Source: Trichostrongylus colubriformis (lineage: Eukaryota > Nematoda > Chromadorea > Rhabditida > Trichostrongylidae). Taken from it: a DNA stretch of 64,000 bases. Both the position numbers and the translations under genes were made by a program. The notes beneath the pieces are model-generated. The model was not told the origin of the DNA. It did not search any database and worked only from the letters and a program-made list of their open reading frames with translations. The stretch spans positions 11,718,001 through 11,782,000 of the forward strand of contig OZ022259.1 in NCBI GenBank assembly GCA_963978905.1, read 5' to 3'. This document shows, in pieces, positions 1-10,384 of this stretch (within the stretch, counting starts at the first letter, position 1; each line of letters opens with the position of its first letter).

Positions 1-850
1 TGTTTGTTGTACCGAAGACTTTCCACATATTTGAGGGCCGCTTTTCTCGCTATTGACTGAAGAGAAGGAACTCCGCTGAAAAAGTGATTCTATTAATGCC
101 CAATTCGTGATTCTATTGATTGATTCTATGGAGATCAGGTCTAGAAAGCATGGTTGGATTGTGGCGACCCCTCCACACAACCTGAAGACGCACGGTTCGA
201 AACAGTCTATATGACCGAATCTATGTCCCTCCCAATTGTGTGATATGTCCCACTGAGGGAAGGAGTTTGTACTGCCACAGGGGCAGGGGTAGTTTTAAGA
301 ATTTCCTGTGGCAAACGTGGAGAAGACTACATTGGAAAGACAGGAAGACCTCTCAACTTGCGCATTAAGGAGCATTTGGACGGTAAGACCAGGTCGCGCG
401 TATCGACCCCTTAGGTTGCCACAGGCAAGAATCCCACAATGGCGATAACTTTGAGATCACGTTTGACATATTGGCGCACGAATCTCAACTAATGGCACGC
501 AAAACCCTTGAAGCACTGTGGATCCAGGCCAGGAATCCAAAAGTAACCGGAGGGGAGAATGTCTGGCAATTACGCGGAAACTTGCGCCCTATATAGGATT
601 AGCTTTTCAACCGGGACTCTGTCCATGTGGAGCTGATGGTGTTCGGATCTTATGGTGGATCTTTCTATGGTACTTGCGGGTGTTCTAAGTTGACATTGAA
701 TTTCTAGTAAGGTATGTCTGAGATGTTTGGTCGAAAAAGACATGACTTGGCTTCTTCCTTCTTTTAGGCTCCGAAGAACTCCGAGGAAGGCGAACTCGTC
801 GAAACGTCAGCCAATAAAGACTTGTTAACAACCTCTAAGGAGTTGAACAC
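1..850 (+). mobile_element. Penelope-like element 3' part, GIY-YIG domain, broken
   Basis: Degraded 3' end of a Penelope-like retroelement entering from the left edge. From about 165 the plus strand reads a segment typical of the linker before the endonuclease (P-P-H-N-L-K, then C-V-I-C-P). At 312-410 it reads a GIY-YIG core (CGKRGEDYIGKTGRPL), in which the element's nuclease normally nicks target DNA. A TAG at about 410 and frame changes near 300 and 412 break it; the C-terminal part (KTLEALWIQARNPK) continues to a stop near 597. The tail at about 790-850, with CGTCGAAACGT and CCAATAAAGAC, matches the terminal sequence of the Penelope-like element at 42.9-45.3 kb. Not functional as it stands. 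Confidence 0.85.
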
Positions 851-931
851 AGTATAAAACTTTTTTACAGCTTTCACATTGGGGAGGGGGGTGGGGGTGG
901 GGGGTTGATATCGTTTATCCTAACAACATAC

Positions 932-1115
932 CGTCGACTCAGTACGGCGAATGAGACGCTATCTTCACGGAAATAACCTTCGATATGTTTCTCGACATTG
1001 AGCACCAGAGCACTCCCGTCATCTCTCACATCAATCAGGACCATAGTGTCCGACACTGCGAGATCTACCTCATGCCATCTGAATAAGTGCAAAATTTCCA
1101 TGAAGTCAGCCATGG
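932..1115 (-). CDS. Host internal exon, unrecognised protein
   Basis: A 60-codon open exon on the minus strand. It has a CTGGTTCCAG acceptor before the first base, a GTATGTTG donor after it, and a length that fits phase 1 in and phase 2 out. The peptide begins MADFMEILHLFRWHEVDLAV and has balanced charged and hydrophobic residues, unlike the shadow frames. The internal ATG near its start need not be the initiator. It lies on the same strand as the exon at 1897-2121 and could belong to the same gene, but the phases do not join directly, so at least one exon would be missing between them. I do not recognise the family. Confidence 0.55.
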
Positions 1116-1381
1116 CTGGAACCAGCTTTATAGGATAGTGGTCTTCGGAATTTTTATATTTTTCCTGTTATTCCAGTAGAGTCGTCTCTGTCGGGCGTAT
1201 GTCGTTAGGACAGAAGAGTCGCGATGCGGCATCGCGCCCGCTGCGTTAGCGCACGAGTCGCCCGTTTCTGATTGGGGCAACCTTTTACTTCAATGTCGAA
1301 GTAGCTGCTCATTCGTATCACTGATCTCTTTATATTTTTTTATGTTCTACCACTTTTATGTGCCAATGTAGCTGTGAAAGA

Positions 1382-1560
1382 GGGCCACTACTTTGAGCTA
1401 GACGTCCGGCGCTATTTTAATTTAGGGCTACAGCATAAGCCTTAGTCTAGGGGGAAGCTCTTACCTTCTTGAAGTAAGGCTCAGGTGAAAATATGCACTT
1501 GGGTGTACTAACTGATGATCATGGAACGGTTCAAGCGAGGGACGACAGCGCGAAAGTGAG
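1382..1560. repeat. Hairpin MITE, 'CCTAAGCCTTA' family
   Basis: Two arms, GCATAAGCCTTAG and AAGTAAGGCTCAGG, face each other across about 40 bp. The same arms with closely similar flanks (GAGCTAG.CG.CCGGCGCTAT, then GGAACGGTT and a GACGA motif) recur at 36.0 and 36.5 kb, and the hairpin core also at 12.6, 39.1 and 62.9 kb. No coding capacity. Confidence 0.7.
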
Positions 1561-1896
1561 TGGATCTCCACCTCCCTCTCATGTCCATTAACCTCTTCTT
1601 ATATACTTTGAATTGTAGTGTGCAGATTTACTGGTGAAAGTTCTTGAGTTTCAGTCTTTTCAGTCTACTTTCACCTTATTCCCTATTTTCCTCATGTTCG
1701 CAATCAGGAAAATCCGATTACTTTTCAGAAGAAACTAAGCACAAAGAAAATCCCATTCTGTAGAAGCACTGTAGCTCTGGCGCAATTGTGCCGCCCAATC
1801 GGATTTGGACAACTCGTCTGCGATTGTCGCACGCCGCACGCGGTCGCGCGATTTTTCTGTCCTAGTGACTTACACCCGTCTCTTTGAAACCCCTAC

Positions 1897-2121
1897 CTGC
1901 AGCCCTCCTTTGCATACACCTTCGCCATCTTATCGAAGACTTTCTCTGCCGTCACCCAGAGCCTGTTATTCCTGTGAATCGTTCGCACGAGACGTACAGG
2001 ATGAAGGGGATCGTCGAAGAAGGACTTCAGTCGCTCATCCGCTAGCGTTATCCACGACACCTTCAGAGCATTCAAATGATTTGTGTGGAGTTTGTAGTGA
2101 ACAAACAGCTTCAGGAAATAA
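1897..2121 (-). CDS. Host internal exon, unrecognised protein
   Basis: Minus-strand exon of 225 bp with a TTATTTAG acceptor and a GCAG|GTAGGG donor; phase 2 in and phase 2 out. It encodes 74 whole codons starting YFLKLFVHYKLHTNHLNALK and containing RLVRTIHRNNRLWVTAEKVF, a basic, helix-prone sequence with no membrane segment. A good acceptor (CAATCGCAG) follows at 1817. Read in the matching phase it stays open for 32 codons to a TAA at 1718-1720, so it may be the last exon. It may be downstream of the 3495-4686 gene on the same strand, but no exon I can defend links them. Family not recognised. Confidence 0.6.
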
Positions 2122-2447
2122 CTAAATAACTCACTTCACGGGTTTCTAAACCTATCGATATGATCATACCGGAGAACTCGTCCTCTTCAAATTCGTTCGC
2201 AACTGAGTGGAAGCAGTACAGCATACGACCTTCCTGCCAAGGTTCACTGCGTGACCAAGAACCGCTATCACATTCCACATCTGGGAATAAGCTGGGAAGA
2301 TATAGAGAATAGATGCCGCGAAATATATGCCTCTTGAAAGAGTGACTATTGCAGCGCTTGCTCGGGCGCTCAGGAGGAGTAACAGGGTATCTAGCAGCTA
2401 GGAAAAAACACTACAAGCAAACGCTCAGTATTCATGAACATGGTGTA

Positions 2448-2879
2448 AGGCTGAGGTTATACCGTGCGGACCGTCCGGACCGGTCGGACCGGCCGGTCCA
2501 ACCGGTCCGCACGGTCCGCACGGTCCACACGATTGAATTATCGCAAAATTGCAGACCACTACGCACGCTACAGTAGTTGCGTGCGCACTACCCAGCTTCT
2601 CGAAGCTTCGGAAACAACTTCGGAAACGAAAACACATTATGTAAAACAACAAATAAATAAACATGTCACGCGAACACGCAATCACAAACGAAACAAAGAA
2701 AAATTTATGCATAATACAGAGATGCACCGAATATTCAAAAGCTGGGTAGTGCGCGCGCAACTAGTGTAGCGTGCGTCGTGGTCTGCAATTTCGCGATAAT
2801 TCAATCGTATGGACCGTGCGGACCGGTTGGACGGGCTGGTCCGACCGGTCCGGACGGTCCGGACGGTATAACCTCAGCC
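2448..2879. mobile_element. MITE with long TIRs and GGACCGGTC minisatellite
   Basis: A 432-bp inverted-repeat element. The ends AGGCTGAGGTTATACCGT and its complement are flanked by TA, and the arms run about 150 bp each (2448-2605 and 2735-2879). Each arm carries a GC-rich run of GGACCGGTC-like 8-10 bp units. The middle is AT-rich. It has no transposase and probably spread using another element's enzyme. Confidence 0.75.
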
Positions 2880-3494
2880 TAAGACGCATCCCGCTTCAAA
2901 AGGCTCCTTCACAGGCTGCGAGGCAGAGTGACACTGGGAAGGTGCGGAGACGACGCAGGGTGCCATAGGCGGAGACACCGAGACACGCAGCCACCCCCTG
3001 CCGCACGCATCGCAAAGTATGAACGCGGTCTAAAGCGGCAGTAGCAGACAAGGCTTCTACAGCACTCCTGGTACGGTTGAAGTCGGACTTTCCCTCCGCA
3101 CATGAAACTATCCCATTCTCGGATAAGAACAGACCAGATTTCCCTGGGCGTATAAAATGCTGACCTGAGACCTGAAATATTCGCACGGGTATCTTTTAAA
3201 CGTGCATAACAAGCCCTAAATTTTTGTGCAAAAGTCGAATGTGTGACAAAATCAATTAAACCATGCCTTCTGTTCGTGCATCTCACTGCTTATAATAAGA
3301 AGGGCAAAAAGAGGGATCATGCCTATCATCTATTCTGCGCTCACTAGTGCATCGTATCCCAATCCACTTCCTTCCACTATCCCTGAGTCATTTTTTGAGG
3401 AACTTTCCTTCACGAAGTTCTGGTACTTTCTACATGAATATCCCTTTTATTGGGGAGCATCTGCAAGGAACTGGTTTCAAACCAAACATTTTAC

Positions 3495-4686
3495 CTGTCT
3501 TTTTGATGTTGCAATGTGAATCCATTTCAATGACGCTGATACCGCTCACAAATGGAATCACCATGGTGATCCCGTTGTCATTCCTAAAATTGAACTCTTT
3601 TCTCATGACCAGTTCCTCTGGTCGAACGGTGCCGTTCCTAGTACTGAATCCCACACTGCTTCTGTGGTTACCGTAAATATTGGTCGATTTTCCCATAGAT
3701 AGACTCGCTTCGCCAATGTCTAATTTTCTGGTCTCGTGGTCTATTATGGTGGAGTGGAACTAAACAAATACTCTCACGTTATGTTTAACTAACATGAAAA
3801 GTCAAAAGGTAAAGTCATACGGAAACGTCGTCTCCATCGTCCATCACAGCAATCCCTCGATTCCCTGATGTTTCGTAGAATTCCGTAAGGTCTGACGTTG
3901 AAGAACTTCGATAGTAACTGAAAGGAAGGACTCAAAATTAAGGAGATGTGGGCTTCTTCGCCCCAGTCTTATAGGAGTCTAAATGATGCAGACAAGCACC
4001 GCAATCGTGTACTCGTTCGTGAACTGAACACATCTTTAACCAGCACGAGGTTCCCTAGTATAATCATTTTGGTATTATTCTGTTAGAAAATAAAATAATG
4101 TTATTAGGCGTTGTGAAAATGGGAATAACGCCAAATATTAAACGATCTTGCATATCTTTCGAGCACGTCAAACTTGAAACCGAATTATGAGTCTTGTCGA
4201 TATAACGCAAAGGTGAAGAGCGTGACGCCTCTACGACATCACTTTTCCTTTAATCGTATATTTACCAGTAAGTCCCACTCCATAAATCGTAGACAAGAAA
4301 TTTATTCTGCAGAACGAAGGGTGAGTAGCACTTCTGTTTCTCCACAATGCAATAGACATATCGCCTTCCAGAAGACATAAATCGCCACGTTAGGTCGGTG
4401 GCGTCTGAAAACAGTAAATTTAGGAAGGAAAAAGGAAATTTCTGAGGGAGAACTTACCTTGAACGGTGAATTTGTCTACAGTAACAGCTTTGTGAGGATA
4501 AATGTACTGCATCCACATGTTCAATAAAAATACATGAAATACCGAAATCAATATGATATGCTTGAAAGGAGACAGTCGACACAATGACCCCACATTAGTC
4601 CATGACCTGGGAAGGTTCCCATAGCCGGCAAGGCACGCATCGTTGTTATCTGGGACACCTGACCCCTCTGGGACTATCGGCGTCAT
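3495..4686 (-). CDS. Four-exon gene, probable type II membrane protein
   Basis: Minus-strand exons 4686-4458, 4404-4266, 3917-3821 and 3759-3495, joined by introns of 53, 348 and 61 bp. All four junctions have GT-AG ends and compatible phases (1, 2, 0), giving 243 residues from the chosen ATG. Residues about 43-62 form one hydrophobic segment (HIILISVFHVFLLNMWMQ) after a short, lysine-flanked N-terminus. This suggests a single-pass type II protein with the cysteine-bearing remainder outside; exon 4 holds an N-G-T glycosylation sequon. The frame is open upstream of the ATG and an ACTTTCTAG acceptor lies about 45 bp before it, so the true start may be further 5' or the message may be trans-spliced. 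The 3' end is missing: exon 4 leaves phase 1, and a possible next acceptor is at 3171. No known family is recognised. Confidence 0.8.
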
Positions 4687-5034
4687 TATCGAAATCGGTG
4701 TTAAGCGTGATATGTAGGAATATGTTTGGGGTAAACTAGAAAGTTTATTAGATCTTGCCGAATATACTGAATGTTCTAAACTTAGACAAAGCTATCCTCT
4801 CCTCTAGTGCTCGCACTCTGTAAACCTTCAGGCCGAAACCAGAAAAGAGCCTTAAAGTGCAAAAGTGTTCACATCTCGAGAGCATTCATGAAAGCGCCTA
4901 ATTACACGATATCGCAGAAACGTTCGAGTCCCGTGGAGATTGTGATACCGGGAACTGTCTAAAGCTTTGCTCCGTCGTTGACCGGCTTACTCTGTGGGCC
5001 GAGGAATAATCGACAGTTTTTTAGTACCGCGGTC

Positions 5035-5415
5035 GGCTATGGTGGAGTAATAGTGAACACAGTTCCTCAATAGCTTTAAACCAGATATAGGGGTAATGTG
5101 GTTTATAAGAACTCTGAAATGCTCACTCAAATGAGACTAGAAAGAGCCCTAAAAGACTAGAAAAGTCGACTTTTCTAATGTGGTACATCCATTCCGAACA
5201 GATGATGGGAAGGACGTGTTATTTCTAGGGTTTTGACGGCGGTTACGTAAGTATTCTACCCGGAACACTCCTACCACTGACTGTAAGTCGACATAAAAGA
5301 AGAAAGGACCGTTTATATGGAAACGTCGTCTCCATCGTCCTGTACCGCGATCTCTCGATTCTCTGATGTTTTGTGGAATTCATCGAGATCTGACGTTGAA
5401 TGAAGGCAATAGTGA
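5035..5415 (-). pseudogene. Decayed duplicate of exons 3-4 of the 3495-4686 gene
   Basis: At 5415-5319 the minus strand holds a 97-bp copy of exon 3 with the same acceptor type (CTTTTTCAG) and length, sharing STSDL and DDGDDVS. Its donor has changed from GTATGA to ATATAA, which puts a stop directly after the exon. At about 5065-5040 a block resembling the start of exon 4 (ACTCCACCATA) follows in the expected order, but the frame is lost. This looks like a partial tandem gene duplication lying upstream of the intact copy. Confidence 0.7.
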
Positions 5416-5529
5416 CTGAAAAAGGTACTCAAAATTTCCAGTTGAGCATTATCGTTCTAGTCTCACACTTGCTATAGACAACGCAGTCGCGCCGTGAAAG
5501 GCACAGCTCGCAGTAATCTTCGTTGGTTA

Positions 5530-6010
5530 TTGCGCCACGCAAAATTTGTGGCTATGTTGGAGGAGCAAAAAATGATGAAATAATTGAATAAGAAGTCGGC
5601 TAGCTTCTGCAGATGGGAGACACTTGCAGCCTACAGTTCCTCTGAGAAGGAGCTCACAGTGCTGCATACGGAGGTCAGAGCTTTCATCTCTTATGGTGAG
5701 GTACCCATACCATGGAGAGGTTACTGAAGCCGGGATCACTAAGGCATTTGCTGGTTGATTGTAGTGTGGGATACCTCCAAATAAGAGCTTATCTCGTGCA
5801 GTCGATTTTGGGTTCGCTTCGAGACCTTCAGCGATTTCACTATCTTGAGTAATCGATGAACGTCCTGCACGTAGTCAATCGAAAAGATCGTGTTCCCGGA
5901 TTCGAAACGGTGGAACCAACGAGATACTGTGGCATAATGAATGACGTTTCACTCGATCACACAATAAATATTAGCAGCCGCTTCCCAGAGGCCTTAAGTA
6001 GGTCCTCGTA
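5530..6010 (-). pseudogene. Decayed mariner-type transposase, N-terminal half
   Basis: Across several frameshifts the minus strand reads fragments of the helix-turn-helix region of a mariner transposase: a run resembling F.SGNT, then AREISSYLEVSHTTI (approximate, across a stop), GFSN and VWVPH, then a segment resembling the linker before the catalytic domain. In this family the N-terminal domain binds the element's inverted repeats. No catalytic motif follows and no terminal repeats are recognisable, so this is an old fragment. Confidence 0.5.
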
Positions 6011-6320
6011 ATAAATGATGGGCGAAGTGAGGAGTTTTCAGCTGCAGCCATTTTTGCTTAGATCAAGCGGAGGTTCCTTATATATGTATGTGTTTCTTTC
6101 CAGCTCGAAACGGCGAAAGGTGCAGAAATGACATTGTAAGAAAGCAGTCCATGAGTGTCGCAGAACCTATGCAGCATCCTAACTTAGTTTGCAATGCCAT
6201 ATGAATCGGAGATTCATTGACACTGTCGAGTGTAGAACCCGACGTAATACGCTGTTCGCATAATACATCATTGATATCTTGATCAAGACCATCTGAGGCG
6301 AAGGCTTTGCCTAAACCTAC

Positions 6321-6488
6321 CGTTTTTATCCACTTCGTCTACTTCAAGGTATTGTCGATAAAGCTCTTCCATCGAAAACAGCCGAAATCCAGAAAGGCAG
6401 GCTGCATCTTGTAACAAAGGTGAGAGGACGCCTTTGCTCTCACATGAACAAACGAAAGCAAACGGAATGTTGCACAAGGCATAACAGC
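6321..6488 (-). CDS. Possible host exon
   Basis: Minus-strand open stretch that ends at a good donor (AACG|GTAGGTTT) and reads NIPFAFVCSCESKGVL and then FRLFSMEELYRQYLEVDEVD, acidic and helix-like. The upstream acceptor (TTTTCGTAAG) is poor, so the 5' boundary is uncertain. It lies just upstream of the plus-strand gene at 6615 and on the strand of the 3495-4686 gene, of which it could be an earlier exon. Weak call. Confidence 0.3.
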
Positions 6489-6614
6489 CTTACGAAAATT
6501 ATCACTTGAGTGTCTCAGTTTCACCACATAATTTTGTGAAGTTTTTCTCTTGTTAGTGATGTGAATTGTTTTCATTCAAAGCACCCGCATAAATGTCTAT
6601 GCTTTTATTTCCAG

Positions 6615-8865
6615 GCATCATATGCCTGAGCCAAGCTCGGAATTTTTCAAAAAATACCATACAAGGACAAACCATGCCTCATTTATTTACGTCTGTGGCC
6701 CGCAGGAGAGCGAAGCGGTTGTCAGTGAGCTGATAGCTGTTCTTAAAGCAGCGAGTGACGTTGTGTGCGTTTCCCAAATGTTTTCCGTTTTCCCATTTCC
6801 CAATGGGTTAGCATTTGCAAACTGAACTGAATGGTAGAGCTATTCAGATCTTGAGTCAGGGCTGTGGTAGTTGTAATTGAAAGGCATTATCAAATCACTC
6901 GTTGCCAGAGCAGATGAACAGATTCAACATCCTTGAAACAGCTCCACCATAAACTACGGAGGTCTTATGAGTGAATCTGCTTAGGCCACTACCACCTTGA
7001 CCAATTCTCGTTTTCAATTGTTTTTTTCCAAATCTCGCCTTCACGTTCACTCGACGTAATACGCACTGCAGCTGGCATCTACAGAAAATTGCCAATTCAT
7101 CGGGGGTGTTCTAGTTTCCTTTTGTGAAATTCCATGGGCTTCTGGTTGACGAAAAATTGTAAGTCGGTTCTGAGATCACCTTGTTAGCCTGGCATATCTT
7201 TTCGTAGTGTGGAGAGATTAGAGTATTAGGTGATCAGTTAGCGTATGGATGGAACGGTTGAAAAAGAAGTGTCCCAACGAATGTTTCAGCTTCTCGTCAT
7301 TCTTCTTCGCAACAAGTTTAGGTGTCACCACAAAAAGAATGAAACTTCTTCCTTTTTTCCTTCAGCTGGGCTGTCAGCTGTCAATCTGAATTGTGAAGTT
7401 TTTCCTCAATTTTGCAAGGAAAAGGAGACAAATTACATGGAGAAACAAAGTATTGCCATCAGCATGCAGTGTATAGGAGTTTCATAAGCGACACCTCAAG
7501 ATGAGGGTTATTCATTGCCCGGATGGTGTGGTGATCGAAGCGATGGTCTCTGTGGTTCACATCCCGACAGTGGCAACATTTTGCATTTCTTTTGACTTTT
7601 TATTTTTTCTTTCTCACATACCTACTTATGTCTCTTCACGCCAAATGACTATGTATTTCGCTGTCAGAATGCCAGACTGACCTATGGTTACGTTTTCAGC
7701 GAATTTGGTGACTCGACTTTTTTGGACACGAAGGGGCCCGTTGCAGAAGAAATTGGCTTTTTCATGCCAAACGAGTATAATATTCGTGTTCAGAGGAATG
7801 AACTACCTTTGGGAGCATATTTCAAGCCAAATTCAAAATTTGACCCTATCTTCGATACGGTATGGTACAAAATAGTTGAAAATCAATGAAATATGCACAC
7901 ATGAATTTCTACCGCTAATGCTTCACCTATCAAGCATCTAACAAGAAAAGTATTTGCTGACATGTGTGACGTCGTCTCCCTCGTCGAACTTGCAGTCGAA
8001 GGTATACCAATGCTTGGTTCAAATTTTTCCATTTGGGTCTAGATCTCGATTGGGAGGGAAGTCACCCTTGGGAATAGTTCGACCCCTGAGTAAGGACAAC
8101 GAATTCAATTAGCGCGAAAACGCTCCGTTCGTGCCTATGAGCACACGCAGTCTCAAATGATTGAACCGTTAGATGCGCTAAAAAATAATAACGAGGAGTA
8201 GACTGGTGCTCTAAAAGTTGTTATTGCATATAATCTTCATAACAAATGTTTACGAATCCAAAACGAAAAACCCAACTTTTGGTTCTGTGGAAATCGAAAC
8301 ACCAACCACTTTTTGACATTTGTAGGGCAGGAAAAATGTGAAAGTGGGGGATAGCTCAGGAAAAATGAAGAATAGCTATATGTTTCATTCATGTACCTCC
8401 CATATGATGCAAAACCTTCCCAAAACTGCTCAATTTTCTGAAAGACCTTCCTCGGAAGAAGAACATGACGATTTTAAGTAGTGGTTGCGTGCACAACAGA
8501 GGAGAAGAATGAAATTCATAGTGCAGACTTTACAATCTTCGTAAGCGCGTCAGTATGGCATTCTTATGGTACCTGAGTGCTATTTGCACGAATTGCCTAG
8601 GATCCTCCTTATAAGGCTCAGACGACTCATCGGCAGCGATTGCCATAAGAATGTCAATGTGTTTATGATTTGATTAGGAAGCGGTTTCCGAATGAATGGT
8701 GCCAGCGTTGCAGCATCCATTAAGAAAACGTGCTCTCCTCCTCCTGCCTATATCTTGGCCCTAAAAAATCTCAAGCGTGCTTGTGAAAAATTAGGCCCTA
8801 TAGAGCTCATTGCAAATTCTTTAGATAGCCAAGACGAACGGCGAGAAAATGAGCTGATTAGCTAA
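6615..8865 (+). CDS. Last five exons of an unrecognised host gene
   Basis: Plus-strand exons 6615-6754, 7366-7478, 7668-7859, 7935-8001 and 8678-8865. Acceptors include TTTATTTCCAG, TTTTCCTTCAG and CGCTGTCAG; all phases join and the last exon ends in TAA, giving about 232 residues. The exons read, in order, FIYVCGPQESEAVVSEL, then LNCEVFPQFCKEKE, then YGYVFSEFGDSTFLDTKGP and LGAYFKPNSKFDPIFD, then FADMCDVVSLVEL, then NLKRACEKLGPIELIANSL. The third exon is the most convincing. Donors of exons 1 and 2 and the acceptor of exon 4 are weak, so those borders may shift. No membrane segment is visible. The third exon faintly recalls the ligand-binding half of ionotropic receptors, but I do not claim that. 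Upstream exons were not found. Confidence 0.65.
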
Positions 8866-8939
8866 CCGGAATGCTGATGGTTGGCACCACACCATTACAC
8901 GAACATTGGAGCTTCGGTATTTCTCAGTGGTTCTTACAT

Positions 8940-9210
8940 GGGTGAGGCTACTTACGTCAGAGAATCGCGTGGCCGCCCGCGGTGGGTGCGAGTGCCAGCA
9001 GGGCATGGCAGCCTTCAAGAGAGATAGTGTGTCATGGGGGGAGAAGGCAGGGCGTCATGGTTGTAGCAGGGAGTGTGGCATGGATGGAAGCGCAGTGGTG
9101 ACGCAGCCGAGCTCTGCAGAGCTCAAAGGGCAATCGATTTGGCAAGTCGTACTGGTGGCGCCGCGTGTGCAACGCCGCGGAGCGATTTTCTGGCCTAAGT
9201 AGCCTCACCC
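8940..9210. mobile_element. MITE with 9-bp target duplication
   Basis: The ends GGGTGAGGCTACTTA and TAGGTAGCC-type complement (…TAAGTAGCCTCACCC) form imperfect TIRs of about 27 bp. The 271-bp element is bounded on both sides by the direct repeat TTCTTACAT (8931-8939 and 9211-9219). A 9-bp duplication points to a Mutator-like or Merlin-like transposase acting in trans. The interior contains GTGTGGCATGG and GGTGACGCAGCC, which also occur in the loop of the large foldback at 51.2-52.7 kb. Confidence 0.85.
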
Positions 9211-9220
9211 TTCTTACATC

Positions 9221-10180
9221 AATGAATGCAAGTGGTCCGAAATCCATGGATCTTCCTAATACTGTCTACTAACCGCGCCGATGCTTGTCTCGAGCCACTT
9301 TCACTGACTATCGTTTCCTGTTTCTTTTATTCTTTCATCGACATATTCATGTAACCATGAAAAAAAAAACCATAGCACCAAGGTCACCCACTATTGCTTG
9401 AACATATACTGTTAACGCACACAGGGTGTTTGATTTTCCTTGTCCAGAACTCCACCGACTTCTTCTGGAAAAAAAGATTGCATGTCAGTTTTGAGATCAC
9501 TTTGGAGGATTTTCCCTGTTTTCTCTCTTTCTAAACACTAACATGTTCAAGTCGTTTATTGCAGGATCTCTCGGAGACAGTAGCATGGGAAGGTGATGAC
9601 CACTATTGTCCGGTTCCACTTGCATAACCATTATAAGTGGAAAGAAAATATTGCGATGGCACTGAACTTGTCTGTCTGTCGGAATTCTCGGATTGTTGAG
9701 TAAACGTCTGCTGTCTGTGGATTGTTTAATATACGGTCTCATACTTCATCACCAATGACTATGATGGATATTGGATTCGGAAATGTCCGGTTAGAAGTCA
9801 AAATGAGCACAGTAAGATTAAATCCTGAGTCGAGCAGTTGAATGCTGAGCGCACGTGGGAACAACCCCTCACTTTCAGACCTTTTCGATATCATTAGCAT
9901 ATATAACTTTTGATCAATTTTGTGAGCTTTCCATGAGGTTCTAATAGTGAATATCATGTGGTTGCCAATGTGTCGATTATCTTCTAAAAAAGATATACAA
10001 GATATACGGCTGAACTGGTCCAGCGCGGCACTAACACCTTATAGCCACTGTGTGTCGAGAATGCAATTTTGGTTGTCATATTGGTAGCACACAATAGTAA
10101 TATCAAAAACCAGTAAATCATTAAACATACACCAAGCAGCTATTCTGGAACGAGCCTGGCTTCTGGAGGATCCAAAGCGA
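9221..10180. other. Gene-poor stretch
   Basis: Nothing I can assign. A short sequence at about 9425-9510 (GTGTTTGATTTTCC … AGTTTTGAGATCAC) resembles 7105-7180, suggesting an old dispersed repeat. Two moderately long minus-strand open frames (9957-9497) have no splice signals or recognisable content. Confidence 0.4.
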
Positions 10181-10222
10181 TGCTCGTGAAAACCTTGTCT
10201 CGAAGTTTCTTGCGAAATTATA

Positions 10223-10381
10223 ATGAGAGCTAAAGTGGATAGCGAGGATATGAGCCTTCTAGCTAGTCAGAAGGCAAAGGTAGGCATCAAATCATCAGGC
10301 AAGAAGCGAAACTTTGGAGTTCCTCCAGTGGTTCTTACAACAATAAATGTCAAGAGGCCTGAAACATCTGAATCAACCTAA
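10223..10381 (+). CDS. Possible host exon ending at an RTE insertion
   Basis: A 52-codon plus-strand frame, MRAKVDSEDMSLLASQKAKV to …PETSEST, with coding-like composition. It is too short to stand out by length and is open a few codons upstream of the ATG. An internal donor (AAG|GTAGGC) lies at about 10280, so only the first part may be exon. The stop codon nearly abuts the 3' end of the RTE copy that starts at about 10385, so the original exon may have been interrupted there. Unrecognised. Confidence 0.3.
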   Translation: MRAKVDSEDMSLLASQKAKVGIKSSGKKRNFGVPPVVLTTINVKRPETSEST

Positions 10382-10384
10382 TGC

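Noticed and set aside
2425..2760. Minus-strand peptide with repeated Gly-Pro-X triplets, like collagen
   Set aside because: The triplets come from the GGACCGGTC minisatellite in a MITE arm; the other arm and other frames give Arg-Thr-Val repeats. There is no collagen gene.
2896..3035. Possible MITE end (GCAAAGTATGAACGCGG) like the 27.46 kb element
   Set aside because: Only one end is visible, so no element can be delimited.
7515..7570. tRNA-like sequence with GGTTCACATCCC
   Set aside because: It resembles a pol III B-box, but no cloverleaf or acceptor stem could be formed; it lies in the intron between exons 7366-7478 and 7668-7859.
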